Shown here piece after piece: positions 1-9,801 of a DNA stretch of 64,000 bases. Within the stretch, counting starts at the first letter, position 1, and each line of letters begins with the position of its first letter. The translations under genes were made by a program, and so were the position numbers. The notes under the pieces are model-generated. The model was not told the DNA's origin and made no database searches. It saw only the letters and a list, made by a program, of their open reading frames with translations. Source of the DNA: Streptococcus anginosus subsp. whileyi MAS624 (GTDB taxonomy: Bacteria > Bacillota > Bacilli > Lactobacillales > Streptococcaceae); contig NZ_AP013072.1 in the NCBI RefSeq assembly GCF_000478925.1, positions 1,094,501 to 1,158,500 on the forward strand, in the 5' to 3' direction.

Positions 1-1213
1 TTGGCTGGAAATGTTTGCTATCAGCATGCGTGATATAATGAGGTAAGCTTCCAATAGCAGTTGTTTCTGGAAAGACCAGGGCTTCTTCTCCATTGAAAAG
101 TCTGGCTGCATTGATACCGGCTACCAGCCCGGACGCGGCAGATTCTACATACCCTTCTACACCGGTCATCTGACCTGCAAAAAAGATATTCTCTTGTTTT
201 TTAGACTGGAACGTCTGTGTCAGGAGATTTGGTGAATCCATGTAAGAATTGCGATGCATAACTCCATAGCGGACAAATTCTGCATTTTCCAATCCCGGAA
301 TCATCCGAAAAACGCGCTTCTGTTCTCCCCATTTTAGGTGTGTTTGGAAACCAACAATATTATAAAGGCTTCCAGCTGCATTGTCTTGACGAAGCTGAAC
401 GACTGCATAGGGTGTCTTAAATTCACCGTCACGAGGTCCTTTATAGTCATCTGGGTATTCCAAACCAACTGGCTTCATAGGACCGTAGAGCATGGTTTTT
501 ATTCCTCTTTTTGCCATCACCTCAATCGGCATACAGCCTTCAAAGTATTTTTCTTTTTCAAAGCTATTTAACGGTGCTTCCTCGGCATTTACCAAAGCGT
601 CATGAAAAGCCATAAACTCATTCTTAGTCATAGGAGCATTGAGATAACCAGCCTCTCCCTTGTCATAGCGAGATTTGAGGTAAACTTTCTCCATGTCAAT
701 TGTATTGACATCTACAATCGGTGCTGCTGCATCATAAAAGTAAAATCCAGCTCCACCATTTAGCGCGTGAATCTTTTCAGCAAGTGTATCACTTGTCAAA
801 GGTCCCGTCGCAATAACAGTAATCGTATCATCAGGAATTTTGGTGATTTCCTCACGAATAACTTCGATTAAAGGATGGTTTGTCACCTCATCAGTCACCA
901 TTTGTGAAAAACCGTCACGGTCAACTGCTAACGCTCCTCCGGCCGGTACACGCGTAGCTTCTGCTGCTCGCATAATGATGGAATCCAAACGGCGCATTTC
1001 TTCTTTTAAGAGACCGACTGCATTCGTTAGCGAATCCCCCCGTAGAGAATTCGAGCAGACTAGCTCTGCAAAATCACTAGTCTTATGTTGCGGAGTAGAT
1101 TTCACTCCTCGCATTTCATACAGTTTAACAGGAATACCACGTTTAGCAATCTGATAAGCTGCTTCACTGCCAGCTAGACCAGCTCCGATGACATTGATGT
1201 AAGATTGAGACAT
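1..1213 (-). CDS. trmFO: TrmFO, folate-dependent tRNA uracil-54 C5-methyltransferase (partial, 3' end outside window)
   Basis: Makes 5-methyluridine at position 54 of tRNA using methylenetetrahydrofolate and FAD. The reading frame runs off the left edge with 404 codons visible of about 444 usual. The N-terminus has the FAD dinucleotide fold [12 protein letters not shown]. Cys53 in [11 protein letters not shown] matches a conserved family cysteine, a second conserved Cys lies in FEGCMPIE, and the distal FAD motif [15 protein letters not shown] is present. Start ATG at 1213 follows AAAGAGG. It lies downstream of topA on the same strand but has its own extended -10 promoter. Identification is by protein motifs; confidence is high. 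Confidence 0.95.
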   Translation of the reverse strand, partial: MSQSYINVIGAGLAGSEAAYQIAKRGIPVKLYEMRGVKSTPQHKTSDFAELVCSNSLRGDSLTNAVGLLKEEMRRLDSIIMRAAEATRVPAGGALAVDRDGFSQMVTDEVTNHPLIEVIREEITKIPDDTITVIATGPLTSDTLAEKIHALNGGAGFYFYDAAAPIVDVNTIDMEKVYLKSRYDKGEAGYLNAPMTKNEFMAFHDALVNAEEAPLNSFEKEKYFEGCMPIEVMAKRGIKTMLYGPMKPVGLEYPDDYKGPRDGEFKTPYAVVQLRQDNAAGSLYNIVGFQTHLKWGEQKRVFRMIPGLENAEFVRYGVMHRNSYMDSPNLLTQTFQSKKQENIFFAGQMTGVEGYVESAASGLVAGINAARLFNGEEALVFPETTAIGSLPHYITHADSKHFQP

Positions 1214-1230
1214 GAAATGAATACCTCTTT

Positions 1231-1279
1231 GGGAAGAGATTCCCACAAATCTTTCTAATTATTCTTAACCATTATAACA
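1231..1279 (-). promoter_or_regulatory. trmFO promoter and short leader hairpin
   Basis: On the minus strand TGT-TATAAT (1279 to 1271) is an extended -10 element. The leader contains a small hairpin, GGGAA/TTCCC (1231-1244), directly before the AAAGAGG ribosome site. The hairpin could modulate initiation; that role is inference. Confidence 0.6.
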
Positions 1280-1386
1280 GAAAAAGCCCCTACTGACGAG
1301 TGAGACTTTCTAGAACGCAAATACACTAACTTATTAGTATCCATCCTCAAACATTGGTGTAAAGAATATAATGATTGGTCATGTAT

Positions 1387-1539
1387 CTATTTCTTTAACA
1401 TTTTTTCCAGATAAGCAATTTTAACAAAATCCTTATCATTATTTTGGTCATTTCGATAGGAATCTTGCGAAGATGCTGTGTAAATCTTAAGATATTGTTC
1501 AGCATCAGGAAGAAAATAAATTACGTAAACATCTTTAAC
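1387..1539 (-). other. Open frame directly after the topA stop, possible gene remnant
   Basis: This fills most of the 326-base gap between topA and trmFO. Immediately after the topA TAA, and in the same frame, 50 sense codons run to a TAG at 1387-1389. The translation looks protein-like (DVYVIYFLPDAEQYLKIYTA, then SSQDSYRNDQ, ending YLEKMLKK). It has no good start codon or ribosome site. It may be the 3' remnant of a lost small gene, or a lost or readthrough C-terminal tail. I do not recognise the family. The rest of the gap holds only the trmFO promoter. Confidence 0.35.
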
Positions 1540-3624
1540 TTATTTTACTTTTTCTTCTTCGTAATCCCCATTGCTGCAGACAACTTGCTTGCCTCCACCA
1601 CGAACTTTCTTTTCTACAAGATACTGACCGCATTTCGGACAAGAGCGACCAATCGGTTTATCCCAAGAAGTAAAGTCACAATCTGGGTAGCGATTGCAGC
1701 CATAGAAAAGGCGATTGCGTTTGGTTTTGCGCTCAATGATTTGCCCTTTGTGACACTTAGGACACTCTACACCGATTTCTTTGACAATCGCTTGAGTATG
1801 ACGACAGTCAGGAAAATTGCTACATGCATAGAATTTACCATAGCGGCCCAATTTGATAACCATAGGACTTCCACAGACTTCACAGTCAAATCCAGCAGGT
1901 TCATCTTTGATTTGAATTTTTTCCATTTCAGTTTCTGCTTTTGCAACTTCTTTTTCAAATGGCTTATAAAATTCATCAATGACCTTTTGCCATTGCTCTT
2001 TTCCTACTTCGACATCATCTAGCTTAGCTTCCATATCAGCGGTAAACTTCACATTGACAATATCTGGGAAAAATTCAACAATCAGAGAGTTCACGATTTC
2101 TCCCAGTTCAGTTGGCTCAAAGCGCTTAGAAACTAATTTGACATAGTAGCGTTTTTGAATAGTTTCGATTGTTGGTGCATAAGTTGATGGACGTCCGACA
2201 CCATTTTCTTCCAATGTCTTAATCAAGGTCGCTTCAGAGTAACGAGCAGGTGGTTGTGTGAAATGCTGTTCAGGATTGGTATTGACCCGTTTCACTATGT
2301 CACCCTTTTCCATATCAGGCAACATTTTATTCTTATCAGAATCATTGTAAATAGCTAGATAACCGTCAAATTTAACTTGACTACCATTTGCAGCAAATTG
2401 AACACCGTTTTGCTCCAACTTCACACTCATAGTGTCAAATACTGCTGCAGTCATTTGACTAGCCACAAAACGATTCCAAATCAGCGTGTATAGTTTTAAT
2501 TGATCTTTATCTAGATATTTCGCGATATTTTCAGGTGTGTTGAACACACTTGACGGACGAATCGCTTCATGGGCGTCTTGTGCGCCAGAAGCATTTCGAA
2601 CTCTACTACCGTGTTTAGAATATTTCTCACCAAAACGATCTGTAATAAAGGTTGCAGCTTCGTTTTGAGCCACTGGACTAATACGAGTGGAATCTGTACG
2701 CATATAGGTAATCAAACCTTGCACACCAGATCCGATATTAATTCCTTCATAAAGTTGCTGAGCAACCATCATGGTCTTACGAGTTCGGAAATTAATTTTA
2801 TTGGCAGCGTCCTGCTGCATAGATGATGTGGTATAAGGCAGCGGAGCATTGCGCTTGCGTTCCTTTTTCTCAACGCTTTCGACAGTAAATTCATCGCCTT
2901 CAATATGAGAAAGAACGTTTTTTACATCATCGTTGGTAGCAAGCTTCATCTTCTTGCCATTCATGCCATAAAAGCTGGCTTGAAATTGACGAGTTCCTTT
3001 TTTGAAAGTTCCGTCAATCGTCCAATACTCTTCCGGCTTAAAAGCATTGATTTCATTTTCACGGTCAATGATGAGTTTCAAGGCAACAGATTGCACACGT
3101 CCAGCTGACAATCCCTTTTTGACTTTTTTCCAGAGAATTGGAGAGATAGAGTACCCCACAATACGGTCAAGGACACGACGCGCTTGTTGAGCATCTACCA
3201 AATCCATGTCAATCTGGCGCGGTTCTTTAAAAGCATTTTTTACTGCATCTTTCGTGATTTCGTTGAAAACAACACGATTTTTATCTGTCTCGTCCAGATT
3301 TAGAATATGTGCCAAATGCCAAGAAATGGCTTCTCCTTCACGGTCTGGGTCACTCGCAAGATAGACTTGCTTTGCTTTTTTAGCTTCTTTTTTCAAATCA
3401 TTGATAAGAGGCCCTTTTCCGCGAATATTGATATATTCTGGCTCATAGTTGTTTTCAAAATCGATGGACATGGTAGACTTTTTCAAATCGCGAATATGCC
3501 CAACACTGGCTAAAACTTTGTAGTTCCTCCCTAAATATTTTTCAATTGTTTTTGCTTTAGCTGGCGACTCTACAATCACCAGATTTTTTTTCATTGCTGT
3601 TTTTTTCTTTGTTTTTGTTACCAA
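1540..3624 (-). CDS. topA: DNA topoisomerase I
   Basis: Type IA topoisomerase that relaxes negative supercoils. The Toprim domain starts at [18 protein letters not shown] and contains [14 protein letters not shown]. The active-site Tyr is in [13 protein letters not shown] (about residue 307). The C-terminus has zinc ribbons [28 protein letters not shown] and a third starting CPKCGQY. I chose TTG at 3624 because AGAAGG lies 8 bases upstream; the GTG at 3633 overlaps that ribosome site. This gives 694 aa, the usual streptococcal length of about 695. It is downstream of dprA, as in other streptococci. Confidence 0.96.
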   Translation of the reverse strand: MVTKTKKKTAMKKNLVIVESPAKAKTIEKYLGRNYKVLASVGHIRDLKKSTMSIDFENNYEPEYINIRGKGPLINDLKKEAKKAKQVYLASDPDREGEAISWHLAHILNLDETDKNRVVFNEITKDAVKNAFKEPRQIDMDLVDAQQARRVLDRIVGYSISPILWKKVKKGLSAGRVQSVALKLIIDRENEINAFKPEEYWTIDGTFKKGTRQFQASFYGMNGKKMKLATNDDVKNVLSHIEGDEFTVESVEKKERKRNAPLPYTTSSMQQDAANKINFRTRKTMMVAQQLYEGINIGSGVQGLITYMRTDSTRISPVAQNEAATFITDRFGEKYSKHGSRVRNASGAQDAHEAIRPSSVFNTPENIAKYLDKDQLKLYTLIWNRFVASQMTAAVFDTMSVKLEQNGVQFAANGSQVKFDGYLAIYNDSDKNKMLPDMEKGDIVKRVNTNPEQHFTQPPARYSEATLIKTLEENGVGRPSTYAPTIETIQKRYYVKLVSKRFEPTELGEIVNSLIVEFFPDIVNVKFTADMEAKLDDVEVGKEQWQKVIDEFYKPFEKEVAKAETEMEKIQIKDEPAGFDCEVCGSPMVIKLGRYGKFYACSNFPDCRHTQAIVKEIGVECPKCHKGQIIERKTKRNRLFYGCNRYPDCDFTSWDKPIGRSCPKCGQYLVEKKVRGGGKQVVCSNGDYEEEKVK

Positions 3625-3718
3625 TGTAAACACCTTCTAAAAGTAATAAACCTCATAGAGTTTAAACTATTTTTTTTAAGATGTCAACTAGTAACATTCT
3701 CTTATAGGAGAACTTGTT

Positions 3719-4561
3719 TTAAAATTGGAATTCAGAAAGTACGTCAGCGCCTGATGTGACACACTTTGCACCCTCTTGAATCAAATGATGACAGCCATCA
3801 CTTCTGCCGTCTAAAATTGACCCTGGAATAGCAAACACATCTCGTCCTTCTTCCATTGCGCGCTCACAAGTAATTAAACTTCCTGAGCGCATTTTGGCTT
3901 CAGCAACAATAACCCCTCTGCACAATCCTGCTATAATCCGATTACGCTCTGGAAAATGAAATTTTAATGGCTCTGCTTCAGAACCATATTCACTAAGTAC
4001 TAGATGATGTTCTCCCAAATACGATTGGAGTTTTTTATTCGCTCTTGGATAAAAAACGTCTAGACCCGTTCCGATAACTGCAATTGTTCGACCACCATTT
4101 TGCAATGCTGCCATGTGAGCCGAGGTATCAATTCCGCGTGCTAAACCACTCACGATAACCAATTCATTGTTTAGCTCTTTAACAATCTTTTGAACGGATT
4201 GACTACCTACTCGGCTACTATTCCGACTTCCCACAACGGCTACTTTCGGTAATTTCAATAAATCTAAGTTTCCTTTGTAGAAAAGAAGAACGGGTGGATT
4301 GTAAATTTCGCTCAAATCCCAAGGATACACATCATCCAAGATAGAAAAAGACGGAAATTTTTCAAATTCTTGACGTAATAAATCATCATCTAGCTGCAGA
4401 TATTTTTCAATGAAAAGAGCAGGATTGCGGCATTCTGAAACAACTGCCATATCTTTTACCGATAATTCTTTTTCTTGTATCTCAGCATACGAGAGAACAT
4501 TGATGACCTGCTGATTGGTCAAGCCAGCTTCTTTTAATTTATAAATATCAAAATTATCCAT
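3719..4561 (-). CDS. dprA: DNA processing protein DprA
   Basis: Binds incoming single-stranded DNA during transformation and loads RecA; in streptococci it also helps shut off competence. The 280-aa protein has an N-terminal SAM-like region, then a Rossmann fold with VAVVGSRNSSRVG, GLARGIDTSAH and FPERNRIIAG. It starts at ATG 4561 with AAAGGA upstream. A SigX combox lies 42 bases before the start, so expression should rise in competence. It sits between maa and topA. The gene is intact, unlike its two upstream neighbours. Confidence 0.96.
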   Translation of the reverse strand: MDNFDIYKLKEAGLTNQQVINVLSYAEIQEKELSVKDMAVVSECRNPALFIEKYLQLDDDLLRQEFEKFPSFSILDDVYPWDLSEIYNPPVLLFYKGNLDLLKLPKVAVVGSRNSSRVGSQSVQKIVKELNNELVIVSGLARGIDTSAHMAALQNGGRTIAVIGTGLDVFYPRANKKLQSYLGEHHLVLSEYGSEAEPLKFHFPERNRIIAGLCRGVIVAEAKMRSGSLITCERAMEEGRDVFAIPGSILDGRSDGCHHLIQEGAKCVTSGADVLSEFQF

Positions 4562-4602
4562 TTTATCATTCCTTTTACTTTTTAATTACACTTCACTTAT
4601 AT

Positions 4603-4610
4603 TATTCGTA
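4603..4610 (-). promoter_or_regulatory. SigX (ComX) combox / cin-box of dprA
   Basis: The minus strand reads TACGAATA, the consensus core recognised by the alternative competence sigma factor in streptococci, followed by an AT-rich stretch and the dprA start 42 bases on. Position and target gene fit exactly. Confidence 0.85.
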
Positions 4611-4643
4611 AAAGGAATTAAAAAAACGAGAATTTCTCGCTTT

Positions 4644-5200
4644 TCACATTTTATCTAATTCTTTAATAATTCGAGCCGGGTTTCCAGCCAAAACAACATT
4701 ATCACCATAAGATTTGGTAACAACCGAGCCTGCTCCAACGACGACATTGTCTCCCAATGTTACTCCAGGCAAAATCGTTACACCGCCACCCGCCCAGAAA
4801 TTATTGCCAATGGTAATTGGTGCACCGTACTCTACGCCTGATATGCGCTCTTGTGCATCTAAAGGATGAAGAGGAGTCAGAAGTTGACAATTTGATCCAA
4901 ACAATGCATTTTTTCCAATAGTAATTGGACAAACATCAAGCATGGTCAAATTCCAATTAGAATAGAAATTTTCTCCTAAATGAATGTTGATACCATAATC
5001 GCAGACAAAGTTTGGTTTCATCGAAATGTTCTCACCAGTTGAGCCGAACCATTCTTTTACGGGTTTACTTCTTTTTTACCGTCCTGTTCTGCATTAAATG
5101 CGTATTGAAATTGACGAGAACGTGTTACCAATTTTCGTAATTCGGAATCCTGCGGATTGTATAATTCTCCTGCAATCATTTTTTCATATTCAGTTTTCAT
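4644..5200 (-). pseudogene. maa: Maltose/galactoside O-acetyltransferase (Maa/LacA family), frameshifted
   Basis: Left-handed beta-helix (hexapeptide-repeat) acetyltransferase. From ATG 5200 the frame reads MKTEYEKMIAGELYNPQDSE.. for 47 codons and stops. The remainder continues in another frame as EWFGSTGENISMKPNF.. to 4644, with hexapeptide repeats such as ITIGNNFWAGGGVTILPGVT. Restoring one C in the CCC run at 5061-5063 rejoins the frames (..NPVKEW..). The start overlaps the end of licT by 11 bases, so the two were translationally coupled. A 125-aa C-terminal product could be made from an internal ATG at 5021 but would lack the N-terminal part. Confidence 0.88.
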
Positions 5201-6018
5201 TGACGTTCCTTTTCATTCTTGATAAGTGAATGGTTAGATACATTTGTTCATCATCAGACGTCTGATAATTTCGCGTCTGCTTGAGATATTGGGTAATCTT
5301 TGTTGCCGTTTCATAAGCTGATGGATACTTAATTTTCAGTAAATCAAACATATCGTTGTCATCTAACTCCTGATGTCCGGTGTCCGTTAAAACACGTTCG
5401 CAAAAAAATTTCAGATGCGTAATAAAGCGTTGAACATAAATATCCTCGTCATCTAATGAGATCTCTAAGCTGTATTTGACGATTGTCATGATTTCTTCCA
5501 TTAGTTGCGTCAAATCTTGAGCGGCTACATTTCCGCTATCTAATTCAGCATTGACAATGGTCAAAGCCATAAAGCCTGCTTCATCCAAAGGTAACTCTTG
5601 TCCTAAATAGTCACCCAACAATTGATTGGCATACTTGCCAACTTCAAATTCGTCAGGAAAAAATCGCTTAATGTCCCACATGAGGAAATTTTTCATAAAG
5701 AAATGATCTTGGATACGTAAAATCACACCATACAAGGTGATCAGCCATTGCTAAAAAAGCACCATCTTGCAATTTTTTATTTATTTTTGCATGTGCGTAA
5801 GTGATAATTTTATCAGCCATTTCTATGATGTCAGCAGGTAATTCTAACAATAATTCACGCTTGTTTTCTGACAAAACATATTTTTTCTCAATCAGATTAT
5901 CCCGACTATCATCTCCTGCTTTACATCCAAAATCCAGTCCACGTCCCATCAACACTACTTCTTGGTGGTTTTCTTCAGAAATGACCACATTATTATTTAA
6001 AACTTTAGTAATAATCAT
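5190..6018 (-). pseudogene. licT: PRD-containing transcription antiterminator (BglG/LicT family), frameshifted
   Basis: LicT-type proteins bind RAT hairpins and are controlled by PTS phosphorylation of two PRD domains. The RNA-binding domain is clear ([15 protein letters not shown].., LMGRGLDFGCKAGDD). PRD1 is interrupted: after MADHL the frame shifts, and the protein continues as YGVILRIQDHFFMKNFLMWD in the next frame. Removing one of the two G at 5736-5737 restores ADHLYGVI and a full protein of about 275 aa. PRD2 follows with HLKFFCERVL and ILTIHLSR-like ends. ATG 6018 overlaps the rnhB stop as ATGA. No PTS or beta-glucoside gene is adjacent, so its target is unknown. Confidence 0.87.
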
Positions 6019-6797
6019 CTCTTGTCCTCGACTTCTTCAAGCATGGATTTAATTGGTTCAAAGGTTGTCCGATGAATAGGAGTGATTCCCTTTCGTTTCA
6101 ATCCTTCTAAATGATACTGGGTTCCATAACCAACATTGTGTGCAAAGTCATAACCTGGATAAGTTAGCTCATAATTTGTCATCATGCGATCTCTAGTTAC
6201 CTTGGCTACGATCGAAGCGGCCGCAATAGACAGTGAATTGGCATCTCCTTTGATGATAGACAGTTGCGGTATTGGAACATCTAACTGCATAGCATCAATC
6301 AAGAGATGTTGCGGAGCAACTTCAAGATTTCCCACCGCCTCTAGCATAGCTAATTTCGTCGCTTCATAGATATTCACTTCATCAATAACTTGATTATCCT
6401 TGATACCAATACCAACTGCAATTGCTTGTTTGAGCACTTCTTGATAGATTTCTTCGTGCTTTTTCTTGGGAACTTTCTTGCTATCGTTGAGACCTTTGAT
6501 TTTACAGTTTTTAGGTAAAATAACTGCCGCTGCCACAACAGGACCTGCTAAGGTACCACGCCCAACCTCATCAATCCCAGCGATATATTGGCAACCAGTA
6601 GCATAAAGCTCCTTTTCATATCGTAACATTTGCTCCAAACGACGGTCTTCGTCCAATTCAGCTTGGATTTGTTTTTTACGCTTCATAATGAGCTTGTGGA
6701 CACCAACCCGACTATCATCTCGAAATTGCTCAAAAACAGGACTCTCTATGTCTGTTATTTCAGATAAGATTTCTTGAATCTCTTTAATTGTTGCCAT
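6015..6797 (-). CDS. rnhB: Ribonuclease HII
   Basis: Cleaves RNA embedded in DNA duplexes, including single misincorporated ribonucleotides. The 260-aa protein has the catalytic core [20 protein letters not shown] with the DEVGRG acidic residues, then [10 protein letters not shown] and [16 protein letters not shown] 6797 is preferred over GTG 6806 because AGGTGAG lies just upstream. The start overlaps the end of rbgA by 14 bases, so the two are coupled. An N-terminal substrate-recognition domain typical of long Gram-positive RNase HII is present. Confidence 0.95.
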   Translation of the reverse strand: MATIKEIQEILSEITDIESPVFEQFRDDSRVGVHKLIMKRKKQIQAELDEDRRLEQMLRYEKELYATGCQYIAGIDEVGRGTLAGPVVAAAVILPKNCKIKGLNDSKKVPKKKHEEIYQEVLKQAIAVGIGIKDNQVIDEVNIYEATKLAMLEAVGNLEVAPQHLLIDAMQLDVPIPQLSIIKGDANSLSIAAASIVAKVTRDRMMTNYELTYPGYDFAHNVGYGTQYHLEGLKRKGITPIHRTTFEPIKSMLEEVEDKR

Positions 6798-7635
6798 GTA
6801 TCTCACCTAAAGTATCCAAAGTATAACGTCCCAATTTACCGTCACGAATGTCTTTGATAAAAAGACGATAAAAACGATCATAATCATCTCGAAAGCCCAA
6901 TTTTTGTGTCATATCCATAATGATTTCCGGTGCTTCTTCTTCCAAGTCCATTTGCTTGAACCGTTCTTGAAGTTCCTTTGGATAATGTTCTTTGAAATAA
7001 TTGATTCCAAAAATAGTAACCTCATCCATTGGAAGCAAATCGTCTTTAATCGCTCCTGTTAAAGCGAGTTTCAAAGCAACTTTTTCATCTTCAAACTTAG
7101 GCCAGAGAATCCCTGGAGTATCTAAAATTTCCAAGTTCCTATTAGATTTGAGCCACTGCTGCCCTTTGGTAACACCTGGTTTATTTCCAGTCACAGCAAT
7201 TTTTTTTCCAGCTAAACGATTCATCAGTGTGGATTTTCCGGCATTAGGAATCCCGATAATCATGGTTCGCAATGTTTCAATTTGGATCCCACGTTCTTTT
7301 TGCCGAGCAATTTTTTCTTTCATCAATGACTTAGCTGCTTCTGTGACTTTTTTAACAGTTGATTGTTCTTTAGAATTGATTGCCAAGGTCTTGATACCTT
7401 GACTTTCAAAATATCTTCGCCACTCTTTCGTCAGATCAGAATCAGCTAAATCCCCCTTATTTAAAATAAGAAGCTTGGGTTTCTCTCCCACGATTTTAGT
7501 TAGCATAGGATTTTGACTAGATAATGGCAAACGCGCATCTACTAAAATTGTCACAAAATCCACAAATTTGATATTTTCTTGTACTTGTCTACGAGCCTTG
7601 GACATGTGTCCCGGAAACCATTGAATTGTTGCCAT
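6784..7635 (-). CDS. rbgA: Ribosome biogenesis GTPase RbgA (YlqF)
   Basis: Circularly permuted GTPase needed for late 50S subunit assembly. The motif order is permuted: NKGD ([10 protein letters not shown]) comes before the P-loop GIPNAGKST, followed by DTPG (LDTPGILWP). The N-terminus [13 protein letters not shown] is the family signature. ATG 7635 follows AAGAGG; a longer frame from 7671 lacks a ribosome site. The length of 283 aa is normal. It heads the leftward operon rbgA-rnhB-licT-maa. Confidence 0.95.
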   Translation of the reverse strand: MATIQWFPGHMSKARRQVQENIKFVDFVTILVDARLPLSSQNPMLTKIVGEKPKLLILNKGDLADSDLTKEWRRYFESQGIKTLAINSKEQSTVKKVTEAAKSLMKEKIARQKERGIQIETLRTMIIGIPNAGKSTLMNRLAGKKIAVTGNKPGVTKGQQWLKSNRNLEILDTPGILWPKFEDEKVALKLALTGAIKDDLLPMDEVTIFGINYFKEHYPKELQERFKQMDLEEEAPEIIMDMTQKLGFRDDYDRFYRLFIKDIRDGKLGRYTLDTLGEIHGNN

Positions 7636-7669
7636 GAAAACCTCTTTCTTACAGTAATCTAACATCTTC

Positions 7670-7678
7670 ATTATATCA
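7670..7678 (-). promoter_or_regulatory. rbgA operon promoter, extended -10
   Basis: The minus strand reads TGA-TATAAT (7678 to 7670), an extended -10 element, 35 bases before the rbgA ATG. Confidence 0.6.
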
Positions 7679-7720
7679 GAATTTTAAATAATCCGCATTG
7701 ATAAGTAGAGCAATAAAAAA

Positions 7721-7740
7721 GCCTTTCAAAAATAAAAGGC
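7721..7740 (-). terminator. Rho-independent terminator of the LysR/ACAD/MBL operon
   Basis: GCCTTT/AAAGGC stem (7721-7726 with 7735-7740) followed on the minus strand by a T run, 13 bases beyond the MBL gene. Confidence 0.75.
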
Positions 7741-7752
7741 AATTTTAAAATT

Positions 7753-8670
7753 TTAATGATATAAAACAGGTTTTCTATCTTGCTTATCGGTAAATGGAAG
7801 TCTTGGTTCGCGAATCCGTTTTACATAGTCAACAATTTCTTTCCCTTCGTTGTCAAATTCTACAACAGCAAAAAATTGATCATGGTAAAAGAAAAATTTA
7901 TAATGGTTTTCAAATGCTGCCTTGAGCCATTTTTCTTTTGCAATAATGGAACGCATGGGGTAATCATCTACAGCAGCGACCCATACAGGCTTGCGATGCG
8001 CGTGAGTTAAAAGCAAGTCCGCCATATGAATCATGGTTTCATTTCCTTGTTTCAACAAAATGATACTATGACCATTGCTATGACCACCAGTATGAACCAT
8101 TTGAATTTCCGGTATGACATTTAAGTATTCCGTAAATGTCTCCACTTGATGTTGAATAGGTTCCCAATTTTCTCTGAGATAAGTCCCTTTAGTCCGATTA
8201 TTTGGGTTCATCATCTCGTACCATTCAATATCATTTACAAAAATCTTAGCATTGGGAAAAGTTGAAACCAATTGATGATTTTCATTTAATTTTGTCAATC
8301 CACCAGAGTGATCGTGATGCATGTGAGTCATCAACACATAAGAAATATCTTCAGGAGTCAAACCTAAAAGTTCCAAGCTCTCTTCAATTCTGCTTTCAGA
8401 TAAAATCCCTAAATTTCGTCTTTGTTTATCAGATAGTTTCGCAGTGTTAAAACTTGCATCAATTAAATAATTTTTATTTTTGTATTGAATCAATATTGGA
8501 TCGGTTAATTCAACCATCATATTTTCTTCAGTTGTTGGATAATAGCGTGACCAAACAACTTTTGGTACAGAACCAAATAAAGTGCCTGCATGTGTCATTT
8601 TGTCAACTCCACGTAACCAAATTAATTTCATGTCTCCAAATTGATACTCTTGTAGAGCGAGTTCTGTCAT
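7753..8670 (-). CDS. MBL-fold metallo-hydrolase, YtnP-like (lactonase family)
   Basis: 305-aa metallo-beta-lactamase-fold hydrolase. The dinuclear zinc motif is THMHHDHSGGL (HxHxDH), with a further His in HTGGHSNGHS and an Asp in MIHMADLLLTHAH. The general layout matches YtnP-type proteins, for which acyl-homoserine-lactone hydrolysis has been reported; the true substrate here is unknown. Its ribosome site AAGGAG lies inside the last codons of the upstream ACAD-like gene (3-base gap), so the two are co-translated. The context (LysR, ACAD-like) suggests an acyl ester, lactone or thioester substrate; that is inference. Confidence 0.8.
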   Translation of the reverse strand: MTELALQEYQFGDMKLIWLRGVDKMTHAGTLFGSVPKVVWSRYYPTTEENMMVELTDPILIQYKNKNYLIDASFNTAKLSDKQRRNLGILSESRIEESLELLGLTPEDISYVLMTHMHHDHSGGLTKLNENHQLVSTFPNAKIFVNDIEWYEMMNPNNRTKGTYLRENWEPIQHQVETFTEYLNVIPEIQMVHTGGHSNGHSIILLKQGNETMIHMADLLLTHAHRKPVWVAAVDDYPMRSIIAKEKWLKAAFENHYKFFFYHDQFFAVVEFDNEGKEIVDYVKRIREPRLPFTDKQDRKPVLYH

Positions 8671-8673
8671 TTC

Positions 8674-9786
8674 TTACTCCTTTAGCCACCTTTCGGCAAT
8701 TTCTCTTCTGATAGAATTTCCAGATCTTCCATAGTTTTCAATAGTTTCTGCATCCTTTAAATAACGTTTGATATTAACCTTGTCGAATTTTTGTAAAGGA
8801 CCAATTAGTCGAAGGATTTCATCGGATATCTCAATGGCAACTTTCGTCGTGTACAGTTTTATTCGAGAAACAAATTTTGCATCTTCTTCAATTTGACTAG
8901 GATAAGAATCAAAATAAGCTTCTGCAGAGCATAATTTATTGTATAAATCAGCAAATTTATTTTGATGAATTTCCACATCAATCAAACGCTTTCCAAATCC
9001 TCTCTTCACCTTTGCAAATTCAATACCTTTATTGAAAGCCCCCTCAGCAACACCTAATGCAATGGCACTTAAGCCAAGTTGCATATTTTTAATGATGTTC
9101 GCAAATTGGACATCCCCAGCTAATTCGTCTCCCAATAAGGCGTTTTCCGAAAGCAAGACATTTTTCAGCGTGACTGAACTCAAAGGAAGACCTATCAAGC
9201 CCGGTTTTTCAATCTGTTCACCAATTAGCACATCCGAATCTTTTGGATCAACAATAAAAAGTCCGTACTTCTCCACCTTACCTTGTTCTTTTACTTTTGC
9301 CAAAACCAATAGTATATCTGCAACGCTGCTATTGGAAATCATCGCCTTTTTCCCTGAAAGACACCATCCCTGCTGAGTCTTTGTTGCATACGTTTCAAGA
9401 TCTTCTAGCCCCTTTAGATGTTTATACTCGCAAAATCCTAATCCTCCTATGTACTGACCTTTTAGTAACTTTTCAAGATATAATTCCTTTTGCTCTGCTG
9501 TCCCAAAATTCAAAATAGAATAAATTCCATAGCAACCTTGTGTTAATAAAATGGCTGAAAGAGCAGCAAATTCATTAGCAATTTTTCGGATAAATGTGAT
9601 GAAATCAGAACTTAAGGTGTGATTCTCTTCAGATAAAATGGGCAAAAATATATCCATTTCGTTCGTCAACTCATCCCATATTTCCTTTGGAAAATAAGTT
9701 GATTCATCATGTGATTTTACATAGTTTTTGATTGCTGTATTCGTATATGAATCAATCATAGCTGCTATAGTGCTAATTTTTGACAT
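8674..9786 (-). CDS. Acyl-CoA dehydrogenase-like flavoprotein lacking the usual catalytic Glu
   Basis: 370-aa member of the acyl-CoA dehydrogenase fold. The FAD/substrate region reads GGLGFCEYKHLKGLEDLETY and WCLSGKKAMISNSSVADILL; the C-terminal helical domain has AKVKRGFGKRL. At the C-terminal position where active dehydrogenases carry the base (YEGT) this protein has NYGRSGNSIRREIAE, and the alternative Glu position in the central helix reads KNMQLGLS. So neither usual base is visible. It may act as an oxygenase, or bind acyl-CoA without oxidising it. ATG 9786 follows AAAGGAG, 15 bases after the LysR stop. Confidence 0.75.
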   Translation of the reverse strand: MSKISTIAAMIDSYTNTAIKNYVKSHDESTYFPKEIWDELTNEMDIFLPILSEENHTLSSDFITFIRKIANEFAALSAILLTQGCYGIYSILNFGTAEQKELYLEKLLKGQYIGGLGFCEYKHLKGLEDLETYATKTQQGWCLSGKKAMISNSSVADILLVLAKVKEQGKVEKYGLFIVDPKDSDVLIGEQIEKPGLIGLPLSSVTLKNVLLSENALLGDELAGDVQFANIIKNMQLGLSAIALGVAEGAFNKGIEFAKVKRGFGKRLIDVEIHQNKFADLYNKLCSAEAYFDSYPSQIEEDAKFVSRIKLYTTKVAIEISDEILRLIGPLQKFDKVNIKRYLKDAETIENYGRSGNSIRREIAERWLKE

Positions 9787-9801
9787 CGATTTGCTCCTTT
9801 G

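Noticed and set aside
801..805. Absence of GGNCC sites as support for the restriction specificity
   Set aside because: GGNCC sites do occur (for example GGTCC here), and I cannot count them reliably by eye, so no avoidance claim is made.
1444..2022. 192-codon plus-strand frame opposite topA
   Set aside because: It lies over the zinc-ribbon part of a well-supported topA, has no ribosome site and gives a low-complexity hydrophobic translation; an antisense shadow.
9739..9746. TACGAATA (SigX box) on the minus strand
   Set aside because: It lies inside the coding start of the acyl-CoA-dehydrogenase-like gene with no competence gene downstream; likely chance.
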